Source of the DNA: DASYTH01 sp045806965
GTDB taxonomy: Bacteria; Actinomycetota; Actinomycetes; Mycobacteriales; Pseudonocardiaceae
Direction of reading: 5' to 3'
Assembly: GCA_045806965.1 (NCBI GenBank)
Contig: JBJMIG010000084.1
Span: 69,382-133,381 of the forward strand
DNA length: 64,000 nt
Made by a program: the position numbers and the translations under genes. This document shows, piece by piece, positions 1-8,893 of the stretch. The notes beneath the pieces are model-generated. The model searched no databases, had not been told where the DNA came from, and worked only from the letters and a program-made list of their open reading frames with translations. How positions within the stretch are numbered: the stretch's first letter is position 1; every line of letters begins with the position of its first letter.

Positions 1-2
1 CG

Positions 3-101
3 GGCACCTCGATTGAAATCGGATTCAACGGCTCATGGGCCGGCAGCAACCCATCGCCGTCGAACTTCACCGTAAACAACAACCAATGCTCTTCTGGATA
101 G
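3..101 (+). CDS. C-terminal end of a secreted CBM2 (cellulose-binding) protein, partial
   Basis: The first 33 codons read as the last part of a family 2 carbohydrate-binding module. They contain the GFNGSWAGSNPSPSNFTVN strand pattern and the closing Cys that is typical of bacterial CBM2, then end in TAG. The xylanase downstream has a matching module end (FGFNGTFTGTSNPAPTAFTV). The gene is cut by the window edge, so its catalytic domain is unknown; a secreted cellulase or xylanase is likely because the next gene starts within a few bases on the same strand. Codon use (AAT, AAC AAC AAC, TCT) is slightly less GC-rich than in the neighbours. Confidence 0.8.
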   Translation, partial: GTSIEIGFNGSWAGSNPSPSNFTVNNNQCSSG

Positions 102-107
102 GTGGTT

Positions 108-1787
108 ATGAGAAGGAAATTGCTAGCTGCGGCAATTTGTGCTGTGTTGAGCGCGCTCGGGCTGGTGGTCGCCGCCAGCCCGGCGCTGGCCGACCCGCTG
201 CGGACCGTGGCGGCGGCGCGCGGGCTGATCATCGGCGCCGCGGTCGACACCAACCCGTTGGCCAACGAGGCGGCGTACCGCACCACGCTGAACCGCGAGT
301 TCAACGGGGTCACCCCCGAGAACGCGATGAAGTGGGACACCACCGAGCCGAACCCGGGCCAGTTCAACTTCGCCGGCGCCGACCAGGTGGTGAACTCGGC
401 GACGGCCAATGGTCAGGTCATTCACGGCCACACCATGGTCTGGCACCAGCAGACGCCGGGTTGGGTACAGGGCCTCGGGGCCGCGCAGATGCGCACCGCC
501 TTGCAGAACCACATGAACATGGAGATGGGCCGCTACGCCGGCAAGATCGAGTCCTGGGACGTGGTCAACGAGGCGTTCAACGACGACGGCACCCGGCGCG
601 CATCGTTCTGGCAGAACACGTTGGGCGCCAACTACATCGCCGACGCGTTCCGGATGGCCAGGACTGCCGACCCCACGGCCAAGCTGTGCTACAACGACTT
701 CAACATCGAGGGCGTCAACGCCAAGAGCAACGCGGTGTTCAGCCTGCTGAGCTCGTTCAAGCAGCAGGGCGTGCCGATCGACTGCCTCGGCATCCAGGGG
801 CACCTGTCCATCGACTTCAGCTTTCCCGGTCAGGTGCAGCAGAACATCCAGCGCTTCGCCGACCTCGGCCTGGACGTGAAGTTCACCGAGCTCGACGTTC
901 GGATGACCCTTCCGACCAGCGCCGCCAAGCTCTCCACGCAGGCGACCTACTACACCAACGTCGTCAACGCCTGCAAGGCCGTGACCCGGTGCAACCAGAT
1001 CACCATCTGGGGCTTCACCGACAAGTTCTCCTGGGTGCCCGGCACCTTCAGTGGTCAGGGTGCCGCCCTGCCCTTTGACGAGAACTACAACCCGAAGCCG
1101 GCCTACAACGCGATCAACACGGCGCTCGGCGGCGTACCGACAAACGACACCACGCCGCCGACCCAGCCGGGCACGCCGACCGCGTCCGGCGTGACCGCGA
1201 ACAGCGCCGCGCTCGCCTGGACCGCGTCCACCGACACGGGCGGCAGCGGTCTGGCCGGTTACAACGTCTACCAACGGCAGGGCACCACCGACACGCTGCT
1301 GAGCCAGTCCACCTCGAACTCCACGACGCTGACCGGGTTGACCGCGTCGACCCAGTTCGTGGTGGTGGTGCGGGCCAGGGACGGCGCCGGGAACCTGTCC
1401 ACGCCGTCGGCGGCCGTGACGTTCACCACCCAGGCCGGGGGCGGCGGCACCGGCCCATGCCAGGTCACCTACGGCGCCTCGAACTGGGGCGGCGGCGGCG
1501 GCTTCACCGCGAACGTGACCCTGGTCAACACCGGTACGGCGGCGATCAACGGCTGGACGCTGGCGTTCACGTTCACCGGCGGCCAGCGGGTGACCCTGCC
1601 CGGTTGGAGCGCGACCTGGGCACAGGCCGCGGGCAGCGCCAACGTGACCGCGACGAACCTGGACTGGAACCGCACGCTGGCGCCGAACGGCTCGACCTCG
1701 TTCGGGTTCAACGGCACCTTCACCGGTACCAGCAACCCGGCGCCGACCGCGTTCACGGTCAACGGCACCGCCTGCACGATCGGCTGA
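108..1787 (+). CDS. Secreted endo-1,4-beta-xylanase, GH10-Fn3-CBM2
   Basis: This is a secreted enzyme predicted to cut the beta-1,4-xylan backbone. From the ATG at 108 it has a signal peptide (MRRKLLAAAICAVLSALGLV, cleavage near ALA-DP), a GH10 catalytic barrel at about residues 32-340, one Fn3 domain at about 350-440 and a C-terminal CBM2 at about 450-559. The GH10 catalytic pair is visible: acid/base Glu155 in WDVVNEAF and nucleophile Glu261 in FTELDVRM. The start could also be the GTG at 102, directly after the previous stop; ATG 108 is preferred because GGATAGG lies 5 bases upstream and it gives a cleaner signal peptide. The near-zero spacing suggests co-transcription with the upstream CBM2 gene. 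Domain assignments are from motif recognition; substrate preference is inferred from the family. Confidence 0.93.
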   Translation: MRRKLLAAAICAVLSALGLVVAASPALADPLRTVAAARGLIIGAAVDTNPLANEAAYRTTLNREFNGVTPENAMKWDTTEPNPGQFNFAGADQVVNSATANGQVIHGHTMVWHQQTPGWVQGLGAAQMRTALQNHMNMEMGRYAGKIESWDVVNEAFNDDGTRRASFWQNTLGANYIADAFRMARTADPTAKLCYNDFNIEGVNAKSNAVFSLLSSFKQQGVPIDCLGIQGHLSIDFSFPGQVQQNIQRFADLGLDVKFTELDVRMTLPTSAAKLSTQATYYTNVVNACKAVTRCNQITIWGFTDKFSWVPGTFSGQGAALPFDENYNPKPAYNAINTALGGVPTNDTTPPTQPGTPTASGVTANSAALAWTASTDTGGSGLAGYNVYQRQGTTDTLLSQSTSNSTTLTGLTASTQFVVVVRARDGAGNLSTPSAAVTFTTQAGGGGTGPCQVTYGASNWGGGGGFTANVTLVNTGTAAINGWTLAFTFTGGQRVTLPGWSATWAQAAGSANVTATNLDWNRTLAPNGSTSFGFNGTFTGTSNPAPTAFTVNGTACTIG

Positions 1788-1807
1788 CGGTCTAAGGGTT
1801 CCATATC

Positions 1808-1862
1808 GACGGAACCGGCGGCACACTCCTGCGGAGTCAATTCCGTGCCGCCGGTTTCCGTC
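1808..1862 (+). terminator. Hairpin terminator after the xylanase gene
   Basis: The arms at 1808-1824 and 1845-1862 are complementary over 17 pairs with one bulged T (GACGGAACCGGCGGCAC against GTGCCGCCGGTTTCCGTC), separated by a 20-base loop. It starts about 20 bases after the xylanase stop. There is no clear T-run, as is common for terminators in GC-rich actinomycetes. Confidence 0.7.
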
Positions 1863-2023
1863 ATGCCCGATCACGGCCGTTATTTGCTTCTGGGCACGCC
1901 TACTAGGGGTCTTTTGTGGACCGAAAAGTCCGGAAGGGTATTGCCGGGCGCATGGGTCGATCAAAACAATCTATCGTCCGCTGTTATACCCATGCCGCTT
2001 GTTTTGGAGAGGGCGGGATAGTC

Positions 2024-3598
2024 ATGAGCAATGTCGCTGACGGGCTGAGTCGTCGGGGATTTCTGACTGGTCTCGGAGCCGGGGCAGGCGTCATCGCGCT
2101 GCGTCCCGCCGAGGCGCTTGCCGAGGTGGTGACGGAGGCGGCCGGCGGGCTGGCCACGGCACCCGACCGGTTTGGCCGGATCTTCAACCTGGCGCCGTTC
2201 GCCGACTTCAACACGTCGTCCCTGCGCAACGCGTTGATGGCGATGGGCGCGCCCGGCGGAATCCTGGACGCGAAGGACCCGCTCGCCGAGGGGCCGGTCC
2301 GGCTGATCACCAACCCCGAGCTGAGCCCGAACAACCAGGACAACACCACGCACACGGCCGGTACCACATTCTTCGGTCAGTTCCTGGACCACGACCTGAC
2401 CTTCGACCAGGCCTCCCCGCTCGGCGTGGTTACCCGGCCGGAGGACTCACCGAACAGCCGCACGCCGGCGCTCGACCTCGACTCGGTCTACGGCCGAGGC
2501 CCCACGCTCGACCCACAGCTCTACAACCCGGCCGACCGGGACAAGCTGCTGGTGGAAAGCGGCGGGCTGTTCGAGGACGTGCCGAGGATGGCGAACGGGA
2601 CCGCGGTGCTCGGCGACCGCCGCAACGACGAAAACCTGATCATCTCCGGGCTGCACGCGGCGTTCCTGCTGTTCCACAACCGGGTGGTGGACCGGCTGCG
2701 CGGCCAGGGTCAGACCAACGTGTTCGCCGCGGCGCAGCAATTGGTTCGCTGGCACTACCAGTGGATCGTGGTGCACGAGTTCCTGCCGCAGATCCTGGGG
2801 CCGGCGGTGGTGGACGACATCATGCGCAACGGCAGGCGGATCTACCGCCCGGCGCCAGGGCAGCAGTTCATGCCGGTGGAGTTCCAGGGCGCCTGCTACC
2901 GGTTCGGGCACAGCATGGTGCGGCCGTCGTACCGGGCGAACCTGGCCGGGGATCCGGGCGGCAACCCGGCCACCGGTGCGCCGGCGTTCTTCGGCTTCAT
3001 CTTCGACCCCGCCGGGCAGGGCCAGGCGGACCCGGTCGACCTGCGCGGTGGGGCCAGGGCGCGGCGCCGGTTCATCGGCTGGCAGACGTTCTTCAACTTC
3101 GGCGACGGCGCGGTGCGGCCGAACAAGCGGATCGACACCAAGATCTCCACGCCGCTGCTGCGCCTGCCGCTGTCCGCCATCGCGTCCGGAGACGCGCCGA
3201 CGGCACTGCCGCAGCGCAACCTGTTGCGGCACATCACCTGGTCCCTCCCCAGCGGACAGAACATCGCGCGGGCGATGGGGATTCCGGCGCTGGAGGCGCA
3301 GTTCTTCCCCGAGTTGCAGCAGTTCAGCCATGGCCTGCCGAGCAGCACGCCGCTCTGGTACTACGTCCTCAAGGAGGCCGAGGTGCTTGCCGGCGGACTG
3401 CGGCTGGCCGGCGTCGGGGCGCGGATCGTCGGTGAGGTGTTCATCGGCGTGCTCCAACTCGACCCGACTTCCTACCTGGCCGCGAACCCGGGCTGGGTGC
3501 CGACTCTGCCACGGCGCGGCGGGCAGCCGTCCGGGGACTTCACCATGGTCGACCTGCTCACCTTCGCTCGGGTCGACCCGGCCAGCCGCGGCCAGTAG
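2024..3598 (+). CDS. Tat-exported animal-type haem peroxidase
   Basis: This looks like an exported haem peroxidase of the animal/cyclooxygenase superfamily. The ATG at 2024 follows a GAGAGGGCGG ribosome site and gives a twin-arginine leader (SRRGFLTGLGAGAGVIAL) ending near ALAEV. The distal haem motif GQFLDHDLTFD carries His123 with the neighbouring Asp122/Asp124. The middle helix RRNDENLIISGLHAAFLLFHN and HEFLPQILG are typical of the family, and the proximal haem ligand is predicted as His296 in CYRFGHSMVRPSYR. At 524 residues it matches bacterial stand-alone members. Export by Tat fits a protein folded around haem in the cytoplasm. It is monocistronic, between the xylanase and a PadR locus. 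The substrate is unknown; oxidative attack on plant phenolics or a defence role are both only guesses. Confidence 0.85.
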   Translation: MSNVADGLSRRGFLTGLGAGAGVIALRPAEALAEVVTEAAGGLATAPDRFGRIFNLAPFADFNTSSLRNALMAMGAPGGILDAKDPLAEGPVRLITNPELSPNNQDNTTHTAGTTFFGQFLDHDLTFDQASPLGVVTRPEDSPNSRTPALDLDSVYGRGPTLDPQLYNPADRDKLLVESGGLFEDVPRMANGTAVLGDRRNDENLIISGLHAAFLLFHNRVVDRLRGQGQTNVFAAAQQLVRWHYQWIVVHEFLPQILGPAVVDDIMRNGRRIYRPAPGQQFMPVEFQGACYRFGHSMVRPSYRANLAGDPGGNPATGAPAFFGFIFDPAGQGQADPVDLRGGARARRRFIGWQTFFNFGDGAVRPNKRIDTKISTPLLRLPLSAIASGDAPTALPQRNLLRHITWSLPSGQNIARAMGIPALEAQFFPELQQFSHGLPSSTPLWYYVLKEAEVLAGGLRLAGVGARIVGEVFIGVLQLDPTSYLAANPGWVPTLPRRGGQPSGDFTMVDLLTFARVDPASRGQ

Positions 3599-3704
3599 CT
3601 GGGCGGCGCGGTCGCTCGGCCCGCGGCCGCGTTCGGGTTGGGGGTGGCTCGTGCTCAGTGGGCGGGCGCGAGTCACCTTCGGCCACGACACCGTGACGGA
3701 CCCC

Positions 3705-3741
3705 TTGCGCTTTACATACTGAGTATGCATACTCGGTAACT
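3705..3741 (+). promoter_or_regulatory. PadR operator overlapping a leaderless promoter
   Basis: A perfect 14-bp palindrome, GAGTATGCATACTC, lies at 3721-3734, and the symmetry extends imperfectly outward (AC...GT). The promoter is read as -35 TTGCGC at 3705-3710, a 17-base spacer, and -10 CATACT at 3728-3733, eight bases before the PadR ATG at 3742. The -10 is therefore inside the palindrome, which is the arrangement expected for autorepression by a PadR dimer. The palindrome is seen directly; binding is inferred. Confidence 0.7.
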
Positions 3742-4323
3742 ATGTCAGTAAAGCATGGGTTGCTCGCGTTGCTCGAGCGCGGGCCGATGTACGGCTACCA
3801 GTTGCGGGCCGCGTTCGAGGAATCCACCGGCGGCACCTGGCCGCTCAACATCGGGCAGGTGTACACCACGCTGTCCCGGCTCGAGCGCGACGAACTGGTG
3901 CACGCGCTGCCGGAGGGCGACGGCGGGCAACGACGTTACGGAATCACCGGCAGCGGGCGGACCGAGCTCGCGCTCTGGTTCGCCACCCCGGTCAGCCGCA
4001 GCGACCGCCCGCGCGATGAGCTGGCGATCAAGCTCGCGCTGGCGCTGACCACACCCGGTGTCAACGTGCGCCAGGTGGTGCAGACCCAGCGCAGCGCGAC
4101 CATGCGCGGGCTGCAGGAGCTGACCCGGCTCAAGGCCGGACCGAGCCAACCGGCCGAGCTGGCCTGGCGGCTGGTGCTGGACAGCATGCTGTTCCAGGCC
4201 GAGGCCGAGGTGCGCTGGCTGGATCACTGCGAGGCGAGCCTGGTCCGGTACACCCCGCCGGCGTCCGCCGCCGGCCTCGCGGAGCAGCCGAGCGACCAGC
4301 CGGCCGCGAAGGCCGTCCGGTGA
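3742..4323 (+). CDS. PadR-family transcriptional regulator
   Basis: The protein is a 193-residue PadR-type repressor. The N-terminal winged helix (residues 1-85) carries the family signature MYGYQL, then GQVYTTLSRLERDELV and the QRRYGITGSGR wing. A C-terminal helical dimerisation region follows (about 90-175). Its stop overlaps the GTG start of the ABC ATPase by four bases, and that gene overlaps the permease in the same way, so the three form one translationally coupled operon. PadR proteins linked to ABC exporters usually release their operator when a toxic or signal compound binds; the palindrome in its own promoter supports autoregulation. The ligand cannot be predicted. Confidence 0.92.
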   Translation: MSVKHGLLALLERGPMYGYQLRAAFEESTGGTWPLNIGQVYTTLSRLERDELVHALPEGDGGQRRYGITGSGRTELALWFATPVSRSDRPRDELAIKLALALTTPGVNVRQVVQTQRSATMRGLQELTRLKAGPSQPAELAWRLVLDSMLFQAEAEVRWLDHCEASLVRYTPPASAAGLAEQPSDQPAAKAVR

Positions 4324-5105
4324 GCAAGCCATCGAGCACCACCGCGAGCAGTTCGGCCGGCGCGGGTTCCCGGCGGCCCGGCACCATCCTGGAGTTGCGT
4401 GACGTGCACCGGGTGCACGGCAGTGGCGCCACCGCGGTGCACGCGCTGCGCGGCCTGACGCTGATGGTCGGGCCGGGGGAGTTGGTGGCCGTGATGGGGC
4501 CGTCCGGCTCGGGCAAATCCACCCTGCTGAACCTGGCCGGCGGGCTGGACTCGCCGAGCGAGGGCGAGGTTGTGGTGGACGGCACCGCGCTCGGCGGGTG
4601 CGGTCGCCGGGCGCTCGCGGCGCTGCGCCGGCGCCGGGTCGGCTACGTGTTCCAGGACCTGAACCTGTTGGCCAGCCTGACCGCGGCGGAAAACGTGTCG
4701 CTGCCGCTCGAGCTCGACGGGATGGCGGCGCGCCGGGCAAGGGAGCTGGCCATGGCCGCACTGTCCGAAGTGGGCCTCGGTGAGCAGGCGCAGCGGTTCC
4801 CGGATGAGTTGTCCGGCGGGCAGCAGCAGCGGGTGGCCATCGCCCGGGCGCTGATCGGTGAGCGCAGGTTGATCCTGGCCGACGAGCCGACCGGCGCGCT
4901 GGACTCGCAGACCGGTGAGTCGGTGCTCCGGCTCATTCGGTCCACAGTAGACAATGGCGCGGCCGGGGTGCTGGTCACCCATGACGCCAGGCACGCGGCC
5001 TGGGCGGACCGGGTGCTGTTCCTGCGCGACGGGGTCGTGGTGGACACTTCGGGCCCGCTCGACCAGCCCGACGAACTGCTGCGCACACCGGGCGGCGGCC
5101 GATGA
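4320..5105 (+). CDS. ABC transporter ATP-binding protein (MacB/LolD type)
   Basis: This is the ATPase of the exporter formed with the next gene. In 261 residues it shows Walker A GPSGSGKST (60-68), Q-loop Gln112, signature LSGGQQQR (164-171), Walker B ILADEP (185-190) and switch His221. The wording LADEPTGALDSQTGE is typical of the MacB/LolD/FtsE branch that pairs with FtsX-like permeases. The first 20 or so residues are a Ser/Ala-rich extension. The GTG start overlaps the PadR stop (GTGA) and the stop overlaps the permease ATG (ATGA). Confidence 0.93.
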   Translation: MSKPSSTTASSSAGAGSRRPGTILELRDVHRVHGSGATAVHALRGLTLMVGPGELVAVMGPSGSGKSTLLNLAGGLDSPSEGEVVVDGTALGGCGRRALAALRRRRVGYVFQDLNLLASLTAAENVSLPLELDGMAARRARELAMAALSEVGLGEQAQRFPDELSGGQQQRVAIARALIGERRLILADEPTGALDSQTGESVLRLIRSTVDNGAAGVLVTHDARHAAWADRVLFLRDGVVVDTSGPLDQPDELLRTPGGGR

Positions 5106-7804
5106 GCGGCTGGCGCATCGTGCTGCGCCTCGCCTGGCGCGAGATGCGCCGGTCACGGGGGCGTTCGGCGCTGGTGCTCGCGCTGATCGCGTTACCGGTC
5201 GCGGCGTCGGCGTTCATCGCCGTCGGCTACGACTCATTCACGCTCACCTCGGCGGAGCAGGCGGATCGCCGGATGGGCACCGCCCAGGCGGTGATCAGCT
5301 GGGAGCACGACGAACCGGTCGCGCAGGTGCCGGATTTCCTGCGGCCGTTCGCCGTGGACGGCGACACGCTCCGGCCGAAGACCTCGGCGCCCACCGAGCA
5401 GCAGGTGCTTTCGTTGCTGCCCCCCGGAAGCCGGGTGCTACCGGACCGGACCGGCACGCTCGCCATGCACACCGCGACCGGCACCGGAACCCTGCACACC
5501 AGAGAGTTGGCCTATACCGATCCGTTGGCGCACGGCATGTTCCACCAACTCGCCGGCCGCGCACCGGCCGCGGCCGACGAGGTCGCGCTCACCCCGGCGG
5601 CGGCCACCAGGCTGGACGGCCAGATTGGCGGCACGGTCCGGCTGGCCGACGGCACCCGGACCCTTCGCGTGGTCGGCACCGTCGAGGACCCGAGCCAAAT
5701 CTCCGCGACCCTGATGGTGCTGGCCCCCCGGGCGGCCCCGGCCGGTCCGGACGGCCTGACCTGGCTTGCCGCCACGCCGGCTCCGTTGACCTGGGCCGGG
5801 GTCAAGGAGTTGAACAAGCAGGGCGCGGTGGCGCTGTCCCGCCAGGTGCTCGCGAACCCGCCGGGTGAGGACGAGCGCTACCGGCTCGGCGTGCGGATCG
5901 GTGACCGGGGCGGTGCCGCGGCCGGAATGCTCCTGCTGGTCGGCGGGCTGGCCATGCTGGAGATCGTGCTGCTGGCCGGGCCGGCGTTCGCGGTGGGCGC
6001 CCGCCGCAGACAGCGCGACCTGGCGCTGGTCGCCGCCACCGGAGCGACCCCGGCGCAGGTCCGCCGAATCGTGCTCGCCGACGGGGTGGTGCTTGGTTCG
6101 ATCGCGGCGGCCGGCGGTGCCGCGTTGGGCATCGCGGCCGCCGCGATCGCCCGCCCGCTGCTCGAGCCGCTGCTGGACAAACGGTCCGGCGCGCTCCGGG
6201 TGTATCCCGTGGCGCAGGTCATCCTGGTCGGACTCGCCGTGCTGACCGGGGTGCTGGCCGCGCTGGTGCCAGCCGTGATCTCCGCGCGGCAGGACGTGGT
6301 CGCGGCGCTTGCCGGCCGGCGCGGCATAACCCGGTCCCGGCGGCGCTGGCCGATGCTCGGCCTGGTGGTCGCCGCCGGCGGCGCGGCAGTCTCCGTCCTC
6401 GGCGCGCTGACCCTCTCGGAGGGTGTCCTCCTCTTCGGACTCGTCGGGCTCGAGACCGGACTGGTGTTGTGCACCCCCGCGCTGGTCGGGTTGGTCGCGC
6501 GGCTCGGCCGGTGGTTGCCGGTGGCGCCGCGGATCGCGCTGCGTGACACGTCCCGCAACCGCACCGCCGCCGCGCCGGCGATCTCCGCGGTGATGGCCGC
6601 GGTGGTTGGCAGCATGGCGATCGCGTTGATGGTCGGCGCGGACCTGCGGCGTACCGAGGACTCGTTGAGCGGCCGGCCCGGGGATGTGGTCGTCTACGCC
6701 AGCGACCTTGGCGGGCACATCGCCGGGATTCCGCCTACCCAGCTCGCCGAGATCCAGTCGGCGCTGCGCGACACCATGCCGGTCGAGCGGCTGGCCCAGG
6801 TCAGCCTGATCTCCTGCGGTGGCACGGACTGCCTCCTGCACCCGAAGGTGCCTGCCGCGCTGGACTGTCCGTACTCCTTCGACCGGCTGGACGGGCGCAC
6901 CCCGACCGCCGACGAGCAGCGCGCCGCCCGGCACGACTCACGCTGTGACCGGCTTGGTTACGAGCACACCTATTTCGCGGTCATGGGCAGCGCGTTCGCG
7001 ATGACCGTGGTGATCGACCCGGAATCGGCCGGTGTGGTGGCGAACATCCCGGACGGGGACGCGGCCCTGGCCACCGAGGCGCTGCGCGCCGGCAAGGTGG
7101 TGGTCGACGACCCCCGCTACCTGGAGGACGGGCGGCTCACGCTGTCCGTCGACGTCCCGGGTACCGACGTGCGCAAGAACCGGAGCCTCACGGCGGCCGG
7201 GTTCGCCCTGCCGCACCTGGCGAAGGCGCCGATCATCCTGATGACCGGGCCGACCGCGGACACCCTCGGCCTGGACCACCGGCCGTTCCTCACCGTGGCC
7301 ACCACCAGCCGGATGCCGACCGTGGCCGAGCAGGACCGGTTGCAGGCGGAGGTCGGCGACGGGCTCGGGGTCGACGTGGCACGCGGCGAGGGGGCGCAGG
7401 ACCAGACGCTGCTGATCCTGGCGATCGTGGCCGGCGTGATCGCGCTCGGTGCCGCCGCGCTGGCCACCGGTCTCGCCGCCACCGACGGCCGCGCCGATCT
7501 CGCCACGCTGGCCGCGGTCGGCGCCTCGCCCCGGCTGCGCCGGATGCTGTCGTTGAGCCAGAGTGGGGTGATCGCCGGGCTCGGCTCGTTGCTCGGTGTG
7601 ATCGCGGGGCTCGGCGCCGCCTCGGTCGTGCTGTTCGCACTCAACCAGCACTTCGCCGACATCTGGCCGGCGGAGGCGGCGTACCCGATCACGGTGCCGT
7701 GGCTGAACCTCGGTGTCGCGCTGGTGGTGGTGCCGGCGGTGGCCATGCTCGGCGCCGGCCTGCTCACCCGGTCCCGGCTGCCGGTAGAGCGCCGCAGGCG
7801 GTAA
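5102..7804 (+). CDS. FtsX-like ABC permease, 900 residues
   Basis: The membrane half of the exporter. A first membrane helix at about 15-37 is followed by a large extracellular segment. A first FtsX core (about 270-400, three helices) follows, then a middle pair of helices (about 415-480), a second extracellular segment (about 520-750) and a final FtsX core (about 765-890). This two-repeat, about 900-residue layout is the usual actinobacterial form, in which one polypeptide supplies both half-permeases. Such MacB-like systems act as mechanotransducers that move peptides, lipids or antibiotics rather than channel-type transporters. The extracellular cysteines around CGGTDCLLHPKVPAALDC may form disulphides. 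The substrate is unknown; control by PadR suggests an inducible efflux or stress role. Confidence 0.9.
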   Translation: MSGWRIVLRLAWREMRRSRGRSALVLALIALPVAASAFIAVGYDSFTLTSAEQADRRMGTAQAVISWEHDEPVAQVPDFLRPFAVDGDTLRPKTSAPTEQQVLSLLPPGSRVLPDRTGTLAMHTATGTGTLHTRELAYTDPLAHGMFHQLAGRAPAAADEVALTPAAATRLDGQIGGTVRLADGTRTLRVVGTVEDPSQISATLMVLAPRAAPAGPDGLTWLAATPAPLTWAGVKELNKQGAVALSRQVLANPPGEDERYRLGVRIGDRGGAAAGMLLLVGGLAMLEIVLLAGPAFAVGARRRQRDLALVAATGATPAQVRRIVLADGVVLGSIAAAGGAALGIAAAAIARPLLEPLLDKRSGALRVYPVAQVILVGLAVLTGVLAALVPAVISARQDVVAALAGRRGITRSRRRWPMLGLVVAAGGAAVSVLGALTLSEGVLLFGLVGLETGLVLCTPALVGLVARLGRWLPVAPRIALRDTSRNRTAAAPAISAVMAAVVGSMAIALMVGADLRRTEDSLSGRPGDVVVYASDLGGHIAGIPPTQLAEIQSALRDTMPVERLAQVSLISCGGTDCLLHPKVPAALDCPYSFDRLDGRTPTADEQRAARHDSRCDRLGYEHTYFAVMGSAFAMTVVIDPESAGVVANIPDGDAALATEALRAGKVVVDDPRYLEDGRLTLSVDVPGTDVRKNRSLTAAGFALPHLAKAPIILMTGPTADTLGLDHRPFLTVATTSRMPTVAEQDRLQAEVGDGLGVDVARGEGAQDQTLLILAIVAGVIALGAAALATGLAATDGRADLATLAAVGASPRLRRMLSLSQSGVIAGLGSLLGVIAGLGAASVVLFALNQHFADIWPAEAAYPITVPWLNLGVALVVVPAVAMLGAGLLTRSRLPVERRRR

Positions 7805-7810
7805 CCACCC

Positions 7811-7922
7811 GCGAGTCTCGCGCTCCGGCAACTGAGTGCTGCGCTCAGGCAACTGAGTTGCGGCTCCGGGACGACCCACGTTGCTGGAGCGCGAGACTCG
7901 CTTGCTGGAGCGCGAGACTCGC
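7811..7922. repeat. Inverted cluster of 21-bp repeats
   Basis: Two direct copies of a 21-bp unit (TTGCTGGAGCGCGAGACTCG plus C) lie at 7881-7901 and 7902-7922. Three more copies in reverse orientation lie at 7811-7831, 7832-7852 and 7853-7873, the last two diverged. The first inverted copy pairs with the direct copies over 21 bases with one mismatch, so the cluster can fold into a large hairpin and probably terminates the permease transcript. The unit is clearly related to the tandem array at 36806-36931 (shared GGAGCGCG core and length). Confidence 0.8.
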
Positions 7923-7952
7923 GGCGTGGTTGAGGCGTGGTTAAGTGGGGTG

Positions 7953-8810
7953 ATGGGCGATCGGTGGGCGCAGTGGCTGCTCCGGCATCGGTTCGGCGAC
8001 GATCCGGCGGAACGCGAGCGGATGCTGGCCCAACTCGGCGAGGTCAGGGACAAGGTGCTCGACGGCGCGCGGATCGGCGCCGCCGACGTGGTCCTCGATG
8101 TCGGCTGCGGGGACGGGCTGCTCGGCTTCGGTGCGGTGGATCGGGCCGGTGCCGTGATCTTCAGCGACGTGTCCGCGGATCTCCTCGACCGGTGCCGGCA
8201 GATCGCGACCGGTCTCGGCTGTTCGGACCGGTGCCGGTTCGTGCACACCGGGCTGCCCGATCTCGCCGGTATCGAGCCGGCCTCGGTGGACGTGGTCACG
8301 ACCCGGTCGGTGTTGATCTACGTGCCGGACAAGGCTGGCGCGTTCGCGACGTTTCGCCGGGTGCTGCGGCCGGACGGGCGGCTGTCCATCTTCGAGCCGA
8401 TCAACCGGTTCCACCGCGACCACTCGCCGAGTGTGCTCTGGGGCTTCGACGTGCGCGGGGTCGAGGAGATCGCGGCGAAGGCCAGGGCCGGGTACCGAAG
8501 CCACCACCCCGAGGACAATCCCATGGTCGACTTCGACGAGCGGGATCTGATCGCGCTGGCCGAGGCCGCCGGGTTCACCGAGGTGCACCTGGAGTATCGC
8601 GCCGACGTCGGCGCGGACCGCGCGGAACCGGATTTCGCGACCTGGCTGCGCATGGCGTTCAACCCGCTGGTGCCGCCCATCGGCGAGATCCTTGACCGGG
8701 CGCTCACCCCGGCCGAGCTGGAGGTGTTCACGGCCTTGCTGCGCGAGCAACTGACCAACGGCCGACGCCGGCTACGTCAAGCGATGGCCTATCTGGTGGC
8801 GATAGCGTGA
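7953..8810 (+). CDS. Class I SAM-dependent methyltransferase
   Basis: A 285-residue methyltransferase with the SAM-binding motif VVLDVGCGDGLLGFG near residue 50, the acidic ribose contact in FSDVSADLLDRC, and the post-I pattern SVDVVTTRSVLIYV. The sequence FRRVLRPDGRLSIFEPINRF is typical of small-molecule (UbiE/arsenite-type fold) methyltransferases. The frame is open upstream through the 21-bp repeats, so the start is uncertain. ATG 7953 is chosen because it gives the family-typical beginning MGDRWAQWLLRHRFG and excludes repeat-derived codons; GTG 7926 is an alternative. The acceptor substrate is unknown. It is probably monocistronic. Confidence 0.8.
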   Translation: MGDRWAQWLLRHRFGDDPAERERMLAQLGEVRDKVLDGARIGAADVVLDVGCGDGLLGFGAVDRAGAVIFSDVSADLLDRCRQIATGLGCSDRCRFVHTGLPDLAGIEPASVDVVTTRSVLIYVPDKAGAFATFRRVLRPDGRLSIFEPINRFHRDHSPSVLWGFDVRGVEEIAAKARAGYRSHHPEDNPMVDFDERDLIALAEAAGFTEVHLEYRADVGADRAEPDFATWLRMAFNPLVPPIGEILDRALTPAELEVFTALLREQLTNGRRRLRQAMAYLVAIA

Positions 8811-8893
8811 ATCAGCGTGAATCTGCGTGAACTAGGGCCTTGCCAACCCCGGCCCGACGAGTGAGGCTGTCCCGGTCGAGCGCGGAGGTGGCA

